From assembly GCA_004028765.1 (NCBI GenBank), contig SAIX01000049.1, positions 1 to 64,000 of the forward strand: a stretch of 64,000 nt of DNA. The letters are read 5' to 3'. Within the stretch, counting starts at the first letter, position 1, and the number at the start of each line of letters is the position of its first letter. The position numbers and the translations under genes were made by a program. The notes beneath the pieces were generated by a model. It did not search any database, was not told the DNA's origin, and saw only the letters and a list, made by a program, of their open reading frames with translations. This document shows positions 9,656 through 18,692 of the stretch, one piece after another. Source of the DNA: Chitinophagaceae bacterium. Its GTDB lineage: Bacteria; Bacteroidota; Bacteroidia; Chitinophagales; Chitinophagaceae.

Positions 9656-10287
9656 TAGCTGTGCATCATTTGTTTGAGGTGCTTCATCAAACGGTTTTTA
9701 AATGCAGGGTCGGTATACGGATTAAAATTTTTATCCTTTTCCATCAGCATCACGCAAAGTGCTTTTGACAGCATTACCTGGTTGATGGTGCCTATGAGTG
9801 AAGCCATGGTGAGTTCGGGGTCTACTTTTTTAAATACTTTCCGGCGGATGCCCTGTTCAATGATCTTGCGGAGCGTTTGGGTATTCCGTACAAAAATGCG
9901 GATGATGTTCTGGTGCATGGTTTCCCGGTCGTCTTTCAGCAGTTCCTGGTGCATCACGCGGTGAAAGGAGGGCTGTGAGAATATTTTTTCCACGTAATGC
10001 TCAATGATGGCGTCGATCTTTTCGATCTCGGTCAGGTTTTTATCGGCTTCAATCTCATCCAGTTTTCCACGCATAAAAGAAGCCCGGTATTCAACAATGG
10101 TTTCAAAGAGTTTGTCTTTCGAGCCAAAATAATAATTCACCATGGCCACATTCACATGGGCTTTGGCCGCCAGCTCGCGGATAGAACTGCCCTCAAATCC
10201 CTTTTCTGCAAAAAGTTCGATAGCGGCATTGATGATATGCTGTTTCTTATCAGACAGGACCGTATCGGCGATTGTATTATCCATCAT
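9631..10287 (-). CDS. TetR-family transcriptional regulator
   Basis: KQHIINAAIELFAEKGFEGSSIRELAAKAHVNVAMVNYYFGSKDKLF; start at MMDNTIAD likely. Confidence 0.93.
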   Translation of the reverse strand: MMDNTIADTVLSDKKQHIINAAIELFAEKGFEGSSIRELAAKAHVNVAMVNYYFGSKDKLFETIVEYRASFMRGKLDEIEADKNLTEIEKIDAIIEHYVEKIFSQPSFHRVMHQELLKDDRETMHQNIIRIFVRNTQTLRKIIEQGIRRKVFKKVDPELTMASLIGTINQVMLSKALCVMLMEKDKNFNPYTDPAFKNRLMKHLKQMMHSYLLVNNEQ

Positions 10288-10311
10288 AGATCGTTTAAAA
10301 ATGCAAATTTC

Positions 10312-10344
10312 AAACAAATGTTTGAATTAATCAAACGTTTGTTT
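10312..10344. promoter_or_regulatory. Probable TetR operator upstream of the tetR-efflux operon
   Basis: aaacaaatgtttga-attaa-tcaaacgtttgttt, 13/14 matching inverted repeat; each arm contains a CAAAC(g)TTTG half-palindrome. Confidence 0.75.
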
Positions 10345-10529
10345 AAAAATTTTTAAAAAAATCCATTACCGGAAAACCAGGCCAGCTTAAATGGCTGGGG
10401 GTCCATTTCCCGGACAAAGGCTTTCTGTACCTGCCTGGTAAACCTGTTACGGGAAATCTTCCATGAATGATAACAATAGGATAATATCCCGCTAAAACAG
10501 GCTTTACCAATTTTGCATAAACGAATTGT

Positions 10530-11885
10530 TTGACGAACCCATCCATCAGCGCCAACGCATTCGGCCCGAAATTTCAGTGGGGCATCGCCATCGCCGCCCC
10601 ACAGAATGAAGGGGCTTATCTTACCGACGGGCGCGGACTTTCTATCTGGGATGTTTTTTCCCGCCGTACAGGAAAAATCAAAGGGGGAGCAAAACCTTAT
10701 GAGGCCTGCGATTTTTATCACCGCTACAAAGATGACCTGATGCTGGTGAAAGCACTGGGCTTTACCGTATTCCGGTTTTCGATTTCCTGGAGCCGCATCT
10801 TACCCGAAGGGATGGGAAAAGTAAACAGAGAAGGCATTGCATTTTACCACCGCCTCATCGATGAATGTTTGTTGCTGGGTTTAACCCCTTATGTAACCCT
10901 TTACCATTGGGACCTCCCGCAGGAACTGCAGAAACAGGGCGGCTGGACAAGTCACCAGATGCTGAAATGGTTCACACGTTTTACCACGCTTTGCTGTGAA
11001 GAATACGGCGATAAAGTAAAGAACTGGATCATCCTGAACGAACCGATGGGATTTACTTCCCTTGGCTATATGCTGGGGATGCATGCACCGGGTAAAACGG
11101 GGATCCGTAATTTTTTTCCGGCAGTACATAATGCGGTGCTATGCCAGGCAGAAGGCGGCAGGATCGTAAAATCAGCCGTAACAAAAGCAAGGGTAGGCAC
11201 GAGTTTTTCCTGCAGCGAAGTGGTGCCTTACTCACAAAGAGAGGAGGATATACTGGCTGCCCAAAGAGCCGATGCATTGCTGAACCGTTTATTTATTGAA
11301 CCGGCTTTGGGAAGGGGTTACCCGCAAATGGAACGTTTCCCCTTACTGGATAAACTGCACCTGCATAATAAAGCCTGGAAATACACCGAACGCATGCAGT
11401 TTAATTTTGATTTTATCGGCATCCAGAATTATTTTTCATTAACGGTACGCAACAATGCACTGATCCCATATCTCCATGCATCGGAAGTAAAAGCTGCTTC
11501 GCGGAAAGTGCCGCATACCGATATGGGCTGGGAGATTAACCCGGAAAGTTTTTACCGCATGATCAAACGCTTCTGGTTATACGGTGGTGTAAAAGAGATC
11601 ATGATTACAGAAGGCGGTGCTTACTTTAAAGACATACTCCACAACGGGGTGGTAAACGATGCACGACGCATCGATTATTTCAAGCAATATCTTTCTGCTG
11701 CTTTAAAAGCCAGAAAAGAAGGCGTGAACCTCACCGGTTATTTTGCGTGGACACTCACAGATAATTTTGAGTGGTCGGAAGGATATAAAGCACGTTTCGG
11801 ACTGGTGCATGTTGATTTTGCCACGCAGCTGCGAACGATCAAGAATTCGGGTTACTGGTTCCGCGATTTTCTGCGTGGTTCCTGA
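10530..11885 (+). CDS. Glycoside hydrolase family 1 (beta-glucosidase-like), probable TTG start
   Basis: FGPKFQWGIAIAAPQNEGAY, WSRILPEG, ILNEPMGFTSLGY (acid/base), ITEGGAYF (nucleophile) and GYFAWTLTDNFEWSEGYKARFGL. No in-frame ATG between the upstream stop (10518-10520) and the first conserved motif. Confidence 0.93.
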   Translation: MTNPSISANAFGPKFQWGIAIAAPQNEGAYLTDGRGLSIWDVFSRRTGKIKGGAKPYEACDFYHRYKDDLMLVKALGFTVFRFSISWSRILPEGMGKVNREGIAFYHRLIDECLLLGLTPYVTLYHWDLPQELQKQGGWTSHQMLKWFTRFTTLCCEEYGDKVKNWIILNEPMGFTSLGYMLGMHAPGKTGIRNFFPAVHNAVLCQAEGGRIVKSAVTKARVGTSFSCSEVVPYSQREEDILAAQRADALLNRLFIEPALGRGYPQMERFPLLDKLHLHNKAWKYTERMQFNFDFIGIQNYFSLTVRNNALIPYLHASEVKAASRKVPHTDMGWEINPESFYRMIKRFWLYGGVKEIMITEGGAYFKDILHNGVVNDARRIDYFKQYLSAALKARKEGVNLTGYFAWTLTDNFEWSEGYKARFGLVHVDFATQLRTIKNSGYWFRDFLRGS

Positions 11886-11919
11886 ATTGTTTGCTAAATT
11901 GGTTGTTTAAAACCAACCC

Positions 11920-13578
11920 ATGTTCCGTCCCTTCTGTATCATCATTTTTTTCTTTGCTGGATTTTCCTGTTATGCGCAAACGGCTCGTATCCCGGCTTTT
12001 ACCGGTTATGCTGTACCGGCTGAAAAAGAGGATGATCAAATGTTCTCTGAAAAAAACGGGCTGCACTGGGTAGATTCAAAACAAACGGTAGATTATTATT
12101 TCTATGCAAAAAAAGCAGGCAGTCTTTCGATCGCACTGCTTGCCTCCAATACAAAACCCGGTTCTGTGATCGCATTGCGTTGTGCAGGGAAGGAAGCCAC
12201 AATTGCGGTACCTTCTTCCAAAACAGCGAAATCCATTCATTGTATCACAGTATCTATTCCTGACAGCGGTTTTTACAATATCACACTCCGCGCAATAAAA
12301 AAAGCGGGCAACACGATCGCTGATATCCAATCCATCGAATTATCAGGTACTGCCGCAGACATTCATTATAATCCCAAACCCCGCCGCAATGCAGCTTCGG
12401 TTCATTTACGGTACCCATTGCCCGATTCAGTAAAAGCCGTTGCCTTTTACAATGAGATCACCATCCCGCAGGGAGCGGATATCGTTCACAGTTATTATAT
12501 GGCCTGTGGTTTTGCACGTGGTTATTTCGGCATGCAGGTAAACAGCGCTTCTGAACGACGGGTGATATTTTCTGTATGGGATTCCGGGAACGAGGCGGTT
12601 GACAGGAATAAGGTACCCGATTCGAACCGTGTTCAATTACTCGCCAAGGGAGAAGAGGTGATCGCAAACGATTTTGGTAATGAAGGAACCGGCGGGCATA
12701 GTCATTGGGTATATAACTGGAAGGCAGGCGTTACGTATCCGTTGATGGTAACGGCCCTGGCCGACAGTGCCACACAAAGTACCATTTATACGGGTTACTT
12801 TTTTATTCCTGAATTACAGAAATGGAAACTCATCGCCAGTTTCCGTGCGCCGAAAGATGGAAAGAACCTGCGCAGCCTTTATTCCTTCAATGAAAATTTT
12901 GTGGGATTGAACGGTCAACTGCAGCGAAAAGCATTTTTCAGTAACCAGTGGATACAAAGAGAGAATGGTAGCTGGAAAGAAATCACCCAAAGTAGTTTTT
13001 CATACGATGCAACCGGAAAAGCAGGAGACAGGATCGATTATGGCGGTGGTATGGATAATGGTAAATTTTATTTATGGAATGGTGGTTTTCAGAAAGCCAA
13101 TGCTGCTTATGGCGATCTGTTTAACCGACCTGCTGCCAATCTGCGCCCTGTGATCGACTGGACAAAAAATGCAGACAGCGCAATTCAGGCAGGTAAAGAA
13201 CAGCAAATGATATTTGCCGCGGTGGCCAATCACACCATCGATACAACAGGCAGTAAGGAAGGTGTGTATTACCAGATATTAAAGGAGGGAGCAGGTGAAG
13301 GTTTTACAGCGAATGATACACTCACGGTATTTTATAAAGGTTGGTTGCTGAAAGATGGTTCGGTATTTGATCAGACCAAAGAAAAACCGGCCACTTTTCC
13401 GCTGAAGCGGCTTATCAAAGGCTGGCAGATAGGATTGCCGCTTTGTAAGACAGGCGGAAAAATACGGCTCATCATTCCATCTGGGCTTGCTTATACGATC
13501 AGGAGCCGCAGCAAAGCCATACCGCCGAACAGTGTGCTGGTATTTGATATTGAAGTATTGGGTGTGAAAAAAGGATAG
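11920..13578 (+). CDS. Secreted DUF5077/DUF3472-type protein with C-terminal FKBP-type peptidyl-prolyl isomerase domain
   Basis: Signal peptide; HSHWVYNWKAGVTYPLMVTA and YTGYFFIPELQKWKLIASFRAP are DUF3472-like; C-terminus VYYQILKEGAGEGFTANDTLTVFYKGWLLKDGSVFDQTKEKP...LIKGWQIGLPL...IRLIIPSGLAY is FKBP. Confidence 0.85.
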   Translation: MFRPFCIIIFFFAGFSCYAQTARIPAFTGYAVPAEKEDDQMFSEKNGLHWVDSKQTVDYYFYAKKAGSLSIALLASNTKPGSVIALRCAGKEATIAVPSSKTAKSIHCITVSIPDSGFYNITLRAIKKAGNTIADIQSIELSGTAADIHYNPKPRRNAASVHLRYPLPDSVKAVAFYNEITIPQGADIVHSYYMACGFARGYFGMQVNSASERRVIFSVWDSGNEAVDRNKVPDSNRVQLLAKGEEVIANDFGNEGTGGHSHWVYNWKAGVTYPLMVTALADSATQSTIYTGYFFIPELQKWKLIASFRAPKDGKNLRSLYSFNENFVGLNGQLQRKAFFSNQWIQRENGSWKEITQSSFSYDATGKAGDRIDYGGGMDNGKFYLWNGGFQKANAAYGDLFNRPAANLRPVIDWTKNADSAIQAGKEQQMIFAAVANHTIDTTGSKEGVYYQILKEGAGEGFTANDTLTVFYKGWLLKDGSVFDQTKEKPATFPLKRLIKGWQIGLPLCKTGGKIRLIIPSGLAYTIRSRSKAIPPNSVLVFDIEVLGVKKG

Positions 13579-13711
13579 AAGCACTTCATTGATCACAGCG
13601 GTAAATTCCCCGGGTACTCTACTGGGATTTTCCCCCTTTTTGAGGAATAGATGACAAGCATCGTAGTATTTCCTATGTATTTTGATTTACTTTACTGATC
13701 AATCATACAAG

Positions 13712-14173
13712 ATGAAATCCGCCCGTCAACTTTCGATCGCCATGCTTGCCCTGACGGGAATTACCGCGTTGTTCCTGAGTTATTATATGATCACAGAACC
13801 CAGCGGCAGTTCCCTGGGTTTCCCCGTGTACCTGCTCAACGGCAGTATGTTCAGCGATTATGCTACACCGGGATGGATATTACTGGTAACGGTTGGCTTA
13901 CTAAGCATGTTCGTGATCGTGATGATCACATTGCGGAACAGGTATTATTCTGTATTGATCATGTTACAGGGTGCGATAGTATGCCTGTTTGTATTTATGG
14001 CGATCTTGCTGCTCGATGAAACTTTTCTGATACAATATCTTTTTCTTGCCGCAGGTATCTTACTCATTGCACTGGGTGTACTGCAATACCAGCGTAAGAT
14101 CATGTCCGAAACCAAGAAGCCCGAACACCCGGTACAGAAAAGCCATCACCACAAGCACCGCAAACACAAATAA
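13712..14173 (+). CDS. Small multi-pass membrane protein
   Basis: Several hydrophobic segments and a His/Lys-rich C-terminus (KSHHHKHRKHK); no family recognised. Confidence 0.6.
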   Translation: MKSARQLSIAMLALTGITALFLSYYMITEPSGSSLGFPVYLLNGSMFSDYATPGWILLVTVGLLSMFVIVMITLRNRYYSVLIMLQGAIVCLFVFMAILLLDETFLIQYLFLAAGILLIALGVLQYQRKIMSETKKPEHPVQKSHHHKHRKHK

Positions 14174-14177
14174 GCCA

Positions 14178-15680
14178 TTACTCTTTTTTCTCTGCGAGAA
14201 AACGCAGGTACACGCCGTTAGTCCAGCCAAAACCGTCCTGGTTGGGGTATTCGCCGCCGCCTGCTTTTCGTGTAGTGTCACGCACATTGTATTTCTCCAT
14301 CATCTTACCGGTTTCAGCATATACTTTTTCGCAGTTGCGCATCCAGTTGGCACGGATTTTTTCAGCAACTGTATCCTGGTTATACGGATCTTTCTTTAAT
14401 CCATCATAAGCAACCCATTGGAGCGGTGCCCAGCCATTGGGAGCATCCCATTGCTGACCGGTTTCAGCAGGTGTTGTAAGTAAACCGCCGGGTTGTAAAA
14501 ATTTTTCTTCCATAATTTTTGCGACGCTTTCTGCCTGTTCAGGCCCGGCAATGGAAAGAAAAAAAGGAAACAGCCCTGCCAGCGAATACACGGCCGTTGT
14601 TTGTTTCTTTTTAAAATGGTAATCAAAGTAAAACCCTTTTTCTGCATTCCAGCAGTAGGTTTGGATGGCAGCTCTGCGGAGAGTGATTCTTTGCTGCATC
14701 ACCCTTTGCTGTTCACGGTTTTGTTTTTTTTCATAGCCCTTGTGCAACAGCGTTTCGAGCCATAGCATCAAACAGTTCAGGTCTACCGGAATGATATTCG
14801 TAGTTTCGATCGTTGCCATATCTTTTTCATCGGCAAACCAACGGCTGCTGAAATCCCATCCCGATTCAGCCGCGGCTCGGATATGGCGGTATATTTCCCC
14901 GGCCTTCTTACCCGATCTTTTGGCAAGGTGCAGGTCTTCCGAAAACGCTTCAGGCCTTGGGGTATCATATTCATCCCAATACCGGTTCATGATACTGCCA
15001 TCGGGCATCCGTACCACGCGCTGGATGGCGGTCTTCTTTTCAGTAAGCTCAAGTGTGCCGCGCATCCAGAAAAAATATTCGCGCTCCAGTTGCGGCAGGT
15101 AGGTAAGCAGGGTTTCTTCTCCTTTCAGTTCCATCAGCAGGCTAACCATCAGCGAAAAAAAAGGAGGTTGGGATCGGCCGAGGTAATAGGTGCGGTTCCC
15201 GTTCGGGATAAAACCCACCGTATCGATGAGGTAGGCAAAATTGTTGACCATGTTTTCGATCAGGTCGGTACGGCCGGATTCTTTTAATCCCAGCATGGTG
15301 AAATAACTGTCCCAGTAATAGATCTCCCTGAAACGCCCGCCCGGAACCACATAAGGATAGGGTAGCGGGATCAATGTTCCTTTACGGTTATCAGGTTTGC
15401 GTGTCAATACATCCCATAATATATCGAGGTGTTCATGTATCGGTTTACCGGCAGACTGGTAAGAATCGTCTGCTTCCCCTGGCAATTCGAAATACTGCCC
15501 GATAAAATCACGCAGTTGAAAACCCTCTGTATTTTTTGCAGAACGGTATGATTCGAGTATTTCAGCACTGTCGGCTTTGGGAATGCAATCCACAAAATAT
15601 TTTGAATCAGGAAAAATGCCGCTCACCTGCACTTCTTCATACAACTCAGCCAGTTGATCGATATAAAAAAAAGAAGCCAT
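14178..15680 (-). CDS. treA: Trehalase family protein (GH37)
   Basis: PYPYVVPGGRFREIYYWDSYFTMLGL, GNRTYYLGRSQPPFF, QQWDAPNGWAPLQW, GGGEYPNQDGFGWTNGVYL trehalase signatures. Confidence 0.95.
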   Translation of the reverse strand: MASFFYIDQLAELYEEVQVSGIFPDSKYFVDCIPKADSAEILESYRSAKNTEGFQLRDFIGQYFELPGEADDSYQSAGKPIHEHLDILWDVLTRKPDNRKGTLIPLPYPYVVPGGRFREIYYWDSYFTMLGLKESGRTDLIENMVNNFAYLIDTVGFIPNGNRTYYLGRSQPPFFSLMVSLLMELKGEETLLTYLPQLEREYFFWMRGTLELTEKKTAIQRVVRMPDGSIMNRYWDEYDTPRPEAFSEDLHLAKRSGKKAGEIYRHIRAAAESGWDFSSRWFADEKDMATIETTNIIPVDLNCLMLWLETLLHKGYEKKQNREQQRVMQQRITLRRAAIQTYCWNAEKGFYFDYHFKKKQTTAVYSLAGLFPFFLSIAGPEQAESVAKIMEEKFLQPGGLLTTPAETGQQWDAPNGWAPLQWVAYDGLKKDPYNQDTVAEKIRANWMRNCEKVYAETGKMMEKYNVRDTTRKAGGGEYPNQDGFGWTNGVYLRFLAEKKE

Positions 15681-15691
15681 GCTTACTTATA

Positions 15692-16927
15692 TTATGCCTG
15701 TTTGATTTTTTTCTGCAACCTTCTGAAGAAAAACAAGCAGGTGATGAGGATTGCCATTGGTACCAGTGAAAAATAAAACGCGGTTTCACCACCATAACTT
15801 TCAAAAATATGACCGGTGATGATGGAACCTGTTGTGCCACCCAATGCGGAAAAGATGATGATAAGGCCTGACATCAACCCGTGTTTTTGTACCGGCAGTG
15901 TGCTCAGGATAACAGAATTTACTGCCGGGTAAATGGGTGCAATCAGCAAACCGATCAGCGGGAATATAAAAGCGGCCAGCGGCGCATCGCCCCAGCCTGT
16001 AATAGGATGTGCGGGAACGTTCTTCGCCAGCGGGATAGCCACCAGTACCAATGCTGCTGCCAGCACCACGCAGCAGGAGAGCACGGTAAACCAGTTGAAT
16101 TTTTTTAGGAGTACGCCTGCGAGGAAACGGCCCAGTGCTGTAGATCCAGCAAGGATGCTTGCCATCTGGATACTTAATGCAGCGGGCAGGTTCAATACTT
16201 TGTTGTTAAAAGTAGGTAACCAGCTCATGATGCTTTGTTCGATCAGAACATAAAAGAAAGCACAGAAAATAAAAACGAGTACAATGGGTGCAGCCACCAG
16301 TTCAAACATTTTTCCAAAATCGGCGACCATCGATTTTGTCTCTGTATTTTTTACGGATGATTCATCAAGCGGTGCGCTGAGCAGAAGCAGGAATGCCAGC
16401 AGCGAAATACTGCCCAGGAGATAATATACTTGTAACCAGGCGGTGGATTGCGGGTGACTGCTATCAACAAAAGAACTGAAAATAAAATAACCTGTGAGGA
16501 TGCCGATCATGAAAAAGGATTCGATAAAATTCATCAGGCTGATATGTTCTTTTTCATCTTTTGTGACGAGCCCGATGGTACTGTATACCGACATTTTGAT
16601 CAACGCAAACCCCGAACCCACTGCGGCGAACAATAATTTGGTGGTGAGGAAACTGCCGGTGAATGGCATCACAAAACAAACCGCCGTTACAAAACCCAAT
16701 GCAATCAGCATCGCATTTTTATAACCGATCCTCGTGATGTACGAAGAAACAAGAAAAGAAACCACGGCGATACTAAGGTCTTTAAACGCTTCCAGTACGG
16801 ATGCGGCGCCTTGTGTAACACCGTAGTTATTTTGCACCTGCAGTATCACTGTGCCAACGCTGTTCAATAATATGGCGAATACAAAATAGTTGAGGAACAA
16901 TGAAAGTTTGATTCTCCAGTTTTGCAT
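15692..16927 (-). CDS. MFS transporter (sugar-type, FucP-like)
   Basis: Twelve-TM pattern; MQNWRIKLSLFLNYFVFAILLNSVGTVI; located between trehalase and lactonase genes. Confidence 0.85.
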   Translation of the reverse strand: MQNWRIKLSLFLNYFVFAILLNSVGTVILQVQNNYGVTQGAASVLEAFKDLSIAVVSFLVSSYITRIGYKNAMLIALGFVTAVCFVMPFTGSFLTTKLLFAAVGSGFALIKMSVYSTIGLVTKDEKEHISLMNFIESFFMIGILTGYFIFSSFVDSSHPQSTAWLQVYYLLGSISLLAFLLLLSAPLDESSVKNTETKSMVADFGKMFELVAAPIVLVFIFCAFFYVLIEQSIMSWLPTFNNKVLNLPAALSIQMASILAGSTALGRFLAGVLLKKFNWFTVLSCCVVLAAALVLVAIPLAKNVPAHPITGWGDAPLAAFIFPLIGLLIAPIYPAVNSVILSTLPVQKHGLMSGLIIIFSALGGTTGSIITGHIFESYGGETAFYFSLVPMAILITCLFFFRRLQKKIKQA

Positions 16928-16938
16928 GGGGATGAAAA

Positions 16939-18057
16939 TTATAGTTTTAATAATTGCAGACAAACCGGGTTGGGTATTTCGATCTGTTGCAGGGTGGGTT
17001 GCAGCAAACCGGTATTCATATCGCGGCGGAACACCACGATATTGCTGGTTTTCTGGTTGGCAACCAGCAGGAATTTGCCGGAGGGATCAATGATAAAATT
17101 ACGGGGAGCCGTTCCGCCTGCAGACTGGTAACCAACCATACTCAGCCTTCCGCTTCCTGCATCAACTGAAAAGATTGCGATATTATTTTCTTCACCTCGG
17201 TTGGATGCATATAAAAATTTTCCGTCGGGCGAAATATGGATATCGGCACTGCCGGGTTGCCCTTTAAAATCGGCGGGGTGCGTTGCAATGGTCTGGATAT
17301 TTTTCATCACTCCGTTCTGGTAGGCAGAAACCGTTACGGTTCCGGATAATTCTTCGATGCGGTAAACAAATTTCTGATTCGGATGAAATACCAGGTGCCT
17401 TGGGCCGCTGCCCGGTGCAGAAGCAGAGAAAGGGACGGCGGCGGGTGTTAAGGTTTTTGCACTGGTTGCATTAAAACGATAAGTCATTATTTTATCTGTT
17501 CCGAGATCCGGGGCCAGGATATATTGAAAATCGGGTGAAAAAAAAGTGGAATGTACATGTGCGGTTGCCTGTCTTTCTTTATTGGGGCCATTGCCTTTGT
17601 GCTGGATCATTTGTGCATAAGGTTTGATGCTGCCATCGGCTGCAACGGGGAATACAGATAAATTACCGCCGCTGTAATTACCTACCACAATCCATTTGCC
17701 GGTAGAATGCGTGGTGATAAAACAGGGATCATCCCCGCCGGAAACCTGCTGGTTCAGGAACTGCAGTTTACCGGTGGTTTTGTCGAACGAAAATGCGCTT
17801 ACCCTTCCTGGTTGTTCACGGCCCGTTTCATTAACTGCATATAAATAACGCCCATCGGGTGAAACGGAAAGAAAGGAGGGATTGGTGCAACTGTCGGTAT
17901 TTCCCACCCACTGCAATTCGCCGTTGACCGAGTTGAATTTGTAAACATAAATGCCTTTGCTTTTTCCTGTTGTATAAGTTCCTGCAAAAAGATAATAATC
18001 CTGTGCGCTTATAGCGGTACATAGAAAAAAAGCCAGGGCGGCAAGCAATGATCGCAT
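16939..18057 (-). CDS. Lactonase family beta-propeller protein (6-phosphogluconolactonase-like)
   Basis: FAGTYTTGKSKGIYVYKF, PSFLSVSPDGRYLYAVNE, GPRHLVFHPNQKFVYRIEELSGTVTV, DIHISPDGKFLYASNRGEENNIAIF; signal peptide. Confidence 0.93.
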   Translation of the reverse strand: MRSLLAALAFFLCTAISAQDYYLFAGTYTTGKSKGIYVYKFNSVNGELQWVGNTDSCTNPSFLSVSPDGRYLYAVNETGREQPGRVSAFSFDKTTGKLQFLNQQVSGGDDPCFITTHSTGKWIVVGNYSGGNLSVFPVAADGSIKPYAQMIQHKGNGPNKERQATAHVHSTFFSPDFQYILAPDLGTDKIMTYRFNATSAKTLTPAAVPFSASAPGSGPRHLVFHPNQKFVYRIEELSGTVTVSAYQNGVMKNIQTIATHPADFKGQPGSADIHISPDGKFLYASNRGEENNIAIFSVDAGSGRLSMVGYQSAGGTAPRNFIIDPSGKFLLVANQKTSNIVVFRRDMNTGLLQPTLQQIEIPNPVCLQLLKL

Positions 18058-18131
18058 GGTGTTGATTTTACACGTTGAAGATAAAGATTGGATATGATAA
18101 ACTGAAGCGCTTGTTACGGTATCTTAGCAAG

Positions 18132-18605
18132 ATGCACCGTCTTATACTGATTTTTATTTTTTTCGCTTCCGCAATCGTTTGCTGTAAAACGCCACATACC
18201 ATGAATCCAACACATCATGCATTTCGTTTAAAGCCCGGGCAGGACCTGCGTGTATCCATCGACAGTTTTGTAAAAGCCGCCGGCATTAAAGCGGGATGGA
18301 TCGCTACCTGTGTGGGCAGCCTTACGGATTACCATATCCGGTTTGCCAACCAGGAAAAAGGATATAGCGATAAGGGACATTTCGAGATCGTAAGCCTCGT
18401 AGGTACGGTTTCGGTGAGTGGTTCACATTTGCATATTGCATTGTCTGACAGCACCGGTAAAACCATCGGCGGGCATTTACTGGAAGGATGTAAAATTTAT
18501 ACGACTGTAGAAATTGTGATCAGCGAAACAAAAGATCTTGTTTTTAAAAGGGAAAAAGATGGCAGCACACCCTGGGAAGAGCTGCAGGTAAAGAAGCGGG
18601 AATAA
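18132..18605 (+). CDS. Exported PPC/DUF296-domain protein
   Basis: HAFRLKPGQDLRVSIDSFVKAAGIKAGWIATCVGSLTDYHIRFAN...GHFEIVSLVGTVSVSGSHLHIALSDSTGKTIGGHLLEGC; hydrophobic N-terminus with Cys-Cys (possible lipoprotein). Confidence 0.85.
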   Translation: MHRLILIFIFFASAIVCCKTPHTMNPTHHAFRLKPGQDLRVSIDSFVKAAGIKAGWIATCVGSLTDYHIRFANQEKGYSDKGHFEIVSLVGTVSVSGSHLHIALSDSTGKTIGGHLLEGCKIYTTVEIVISETKDLVFKREKDGSTPWEELQVKKRE

Positions 18606-18635
18606 TTTTTACATCGTAATGCTGACAAAATCATT

Positions 18636-18675
18636 TACCAAAAAGGGGCTTCCGTACGGAAGCCCCTTTTTGGTA
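18636..18675. terminator. Bidirectional rho-independent terminator
   Basis: taccaaaaaggggcttccgtacggaagcccctttttggta is a perfect palindrome with A/T tracts between convergent genes. Confidence 0.9.
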
Positions 18676-18692
18676 AACATCTGTAAACAATA

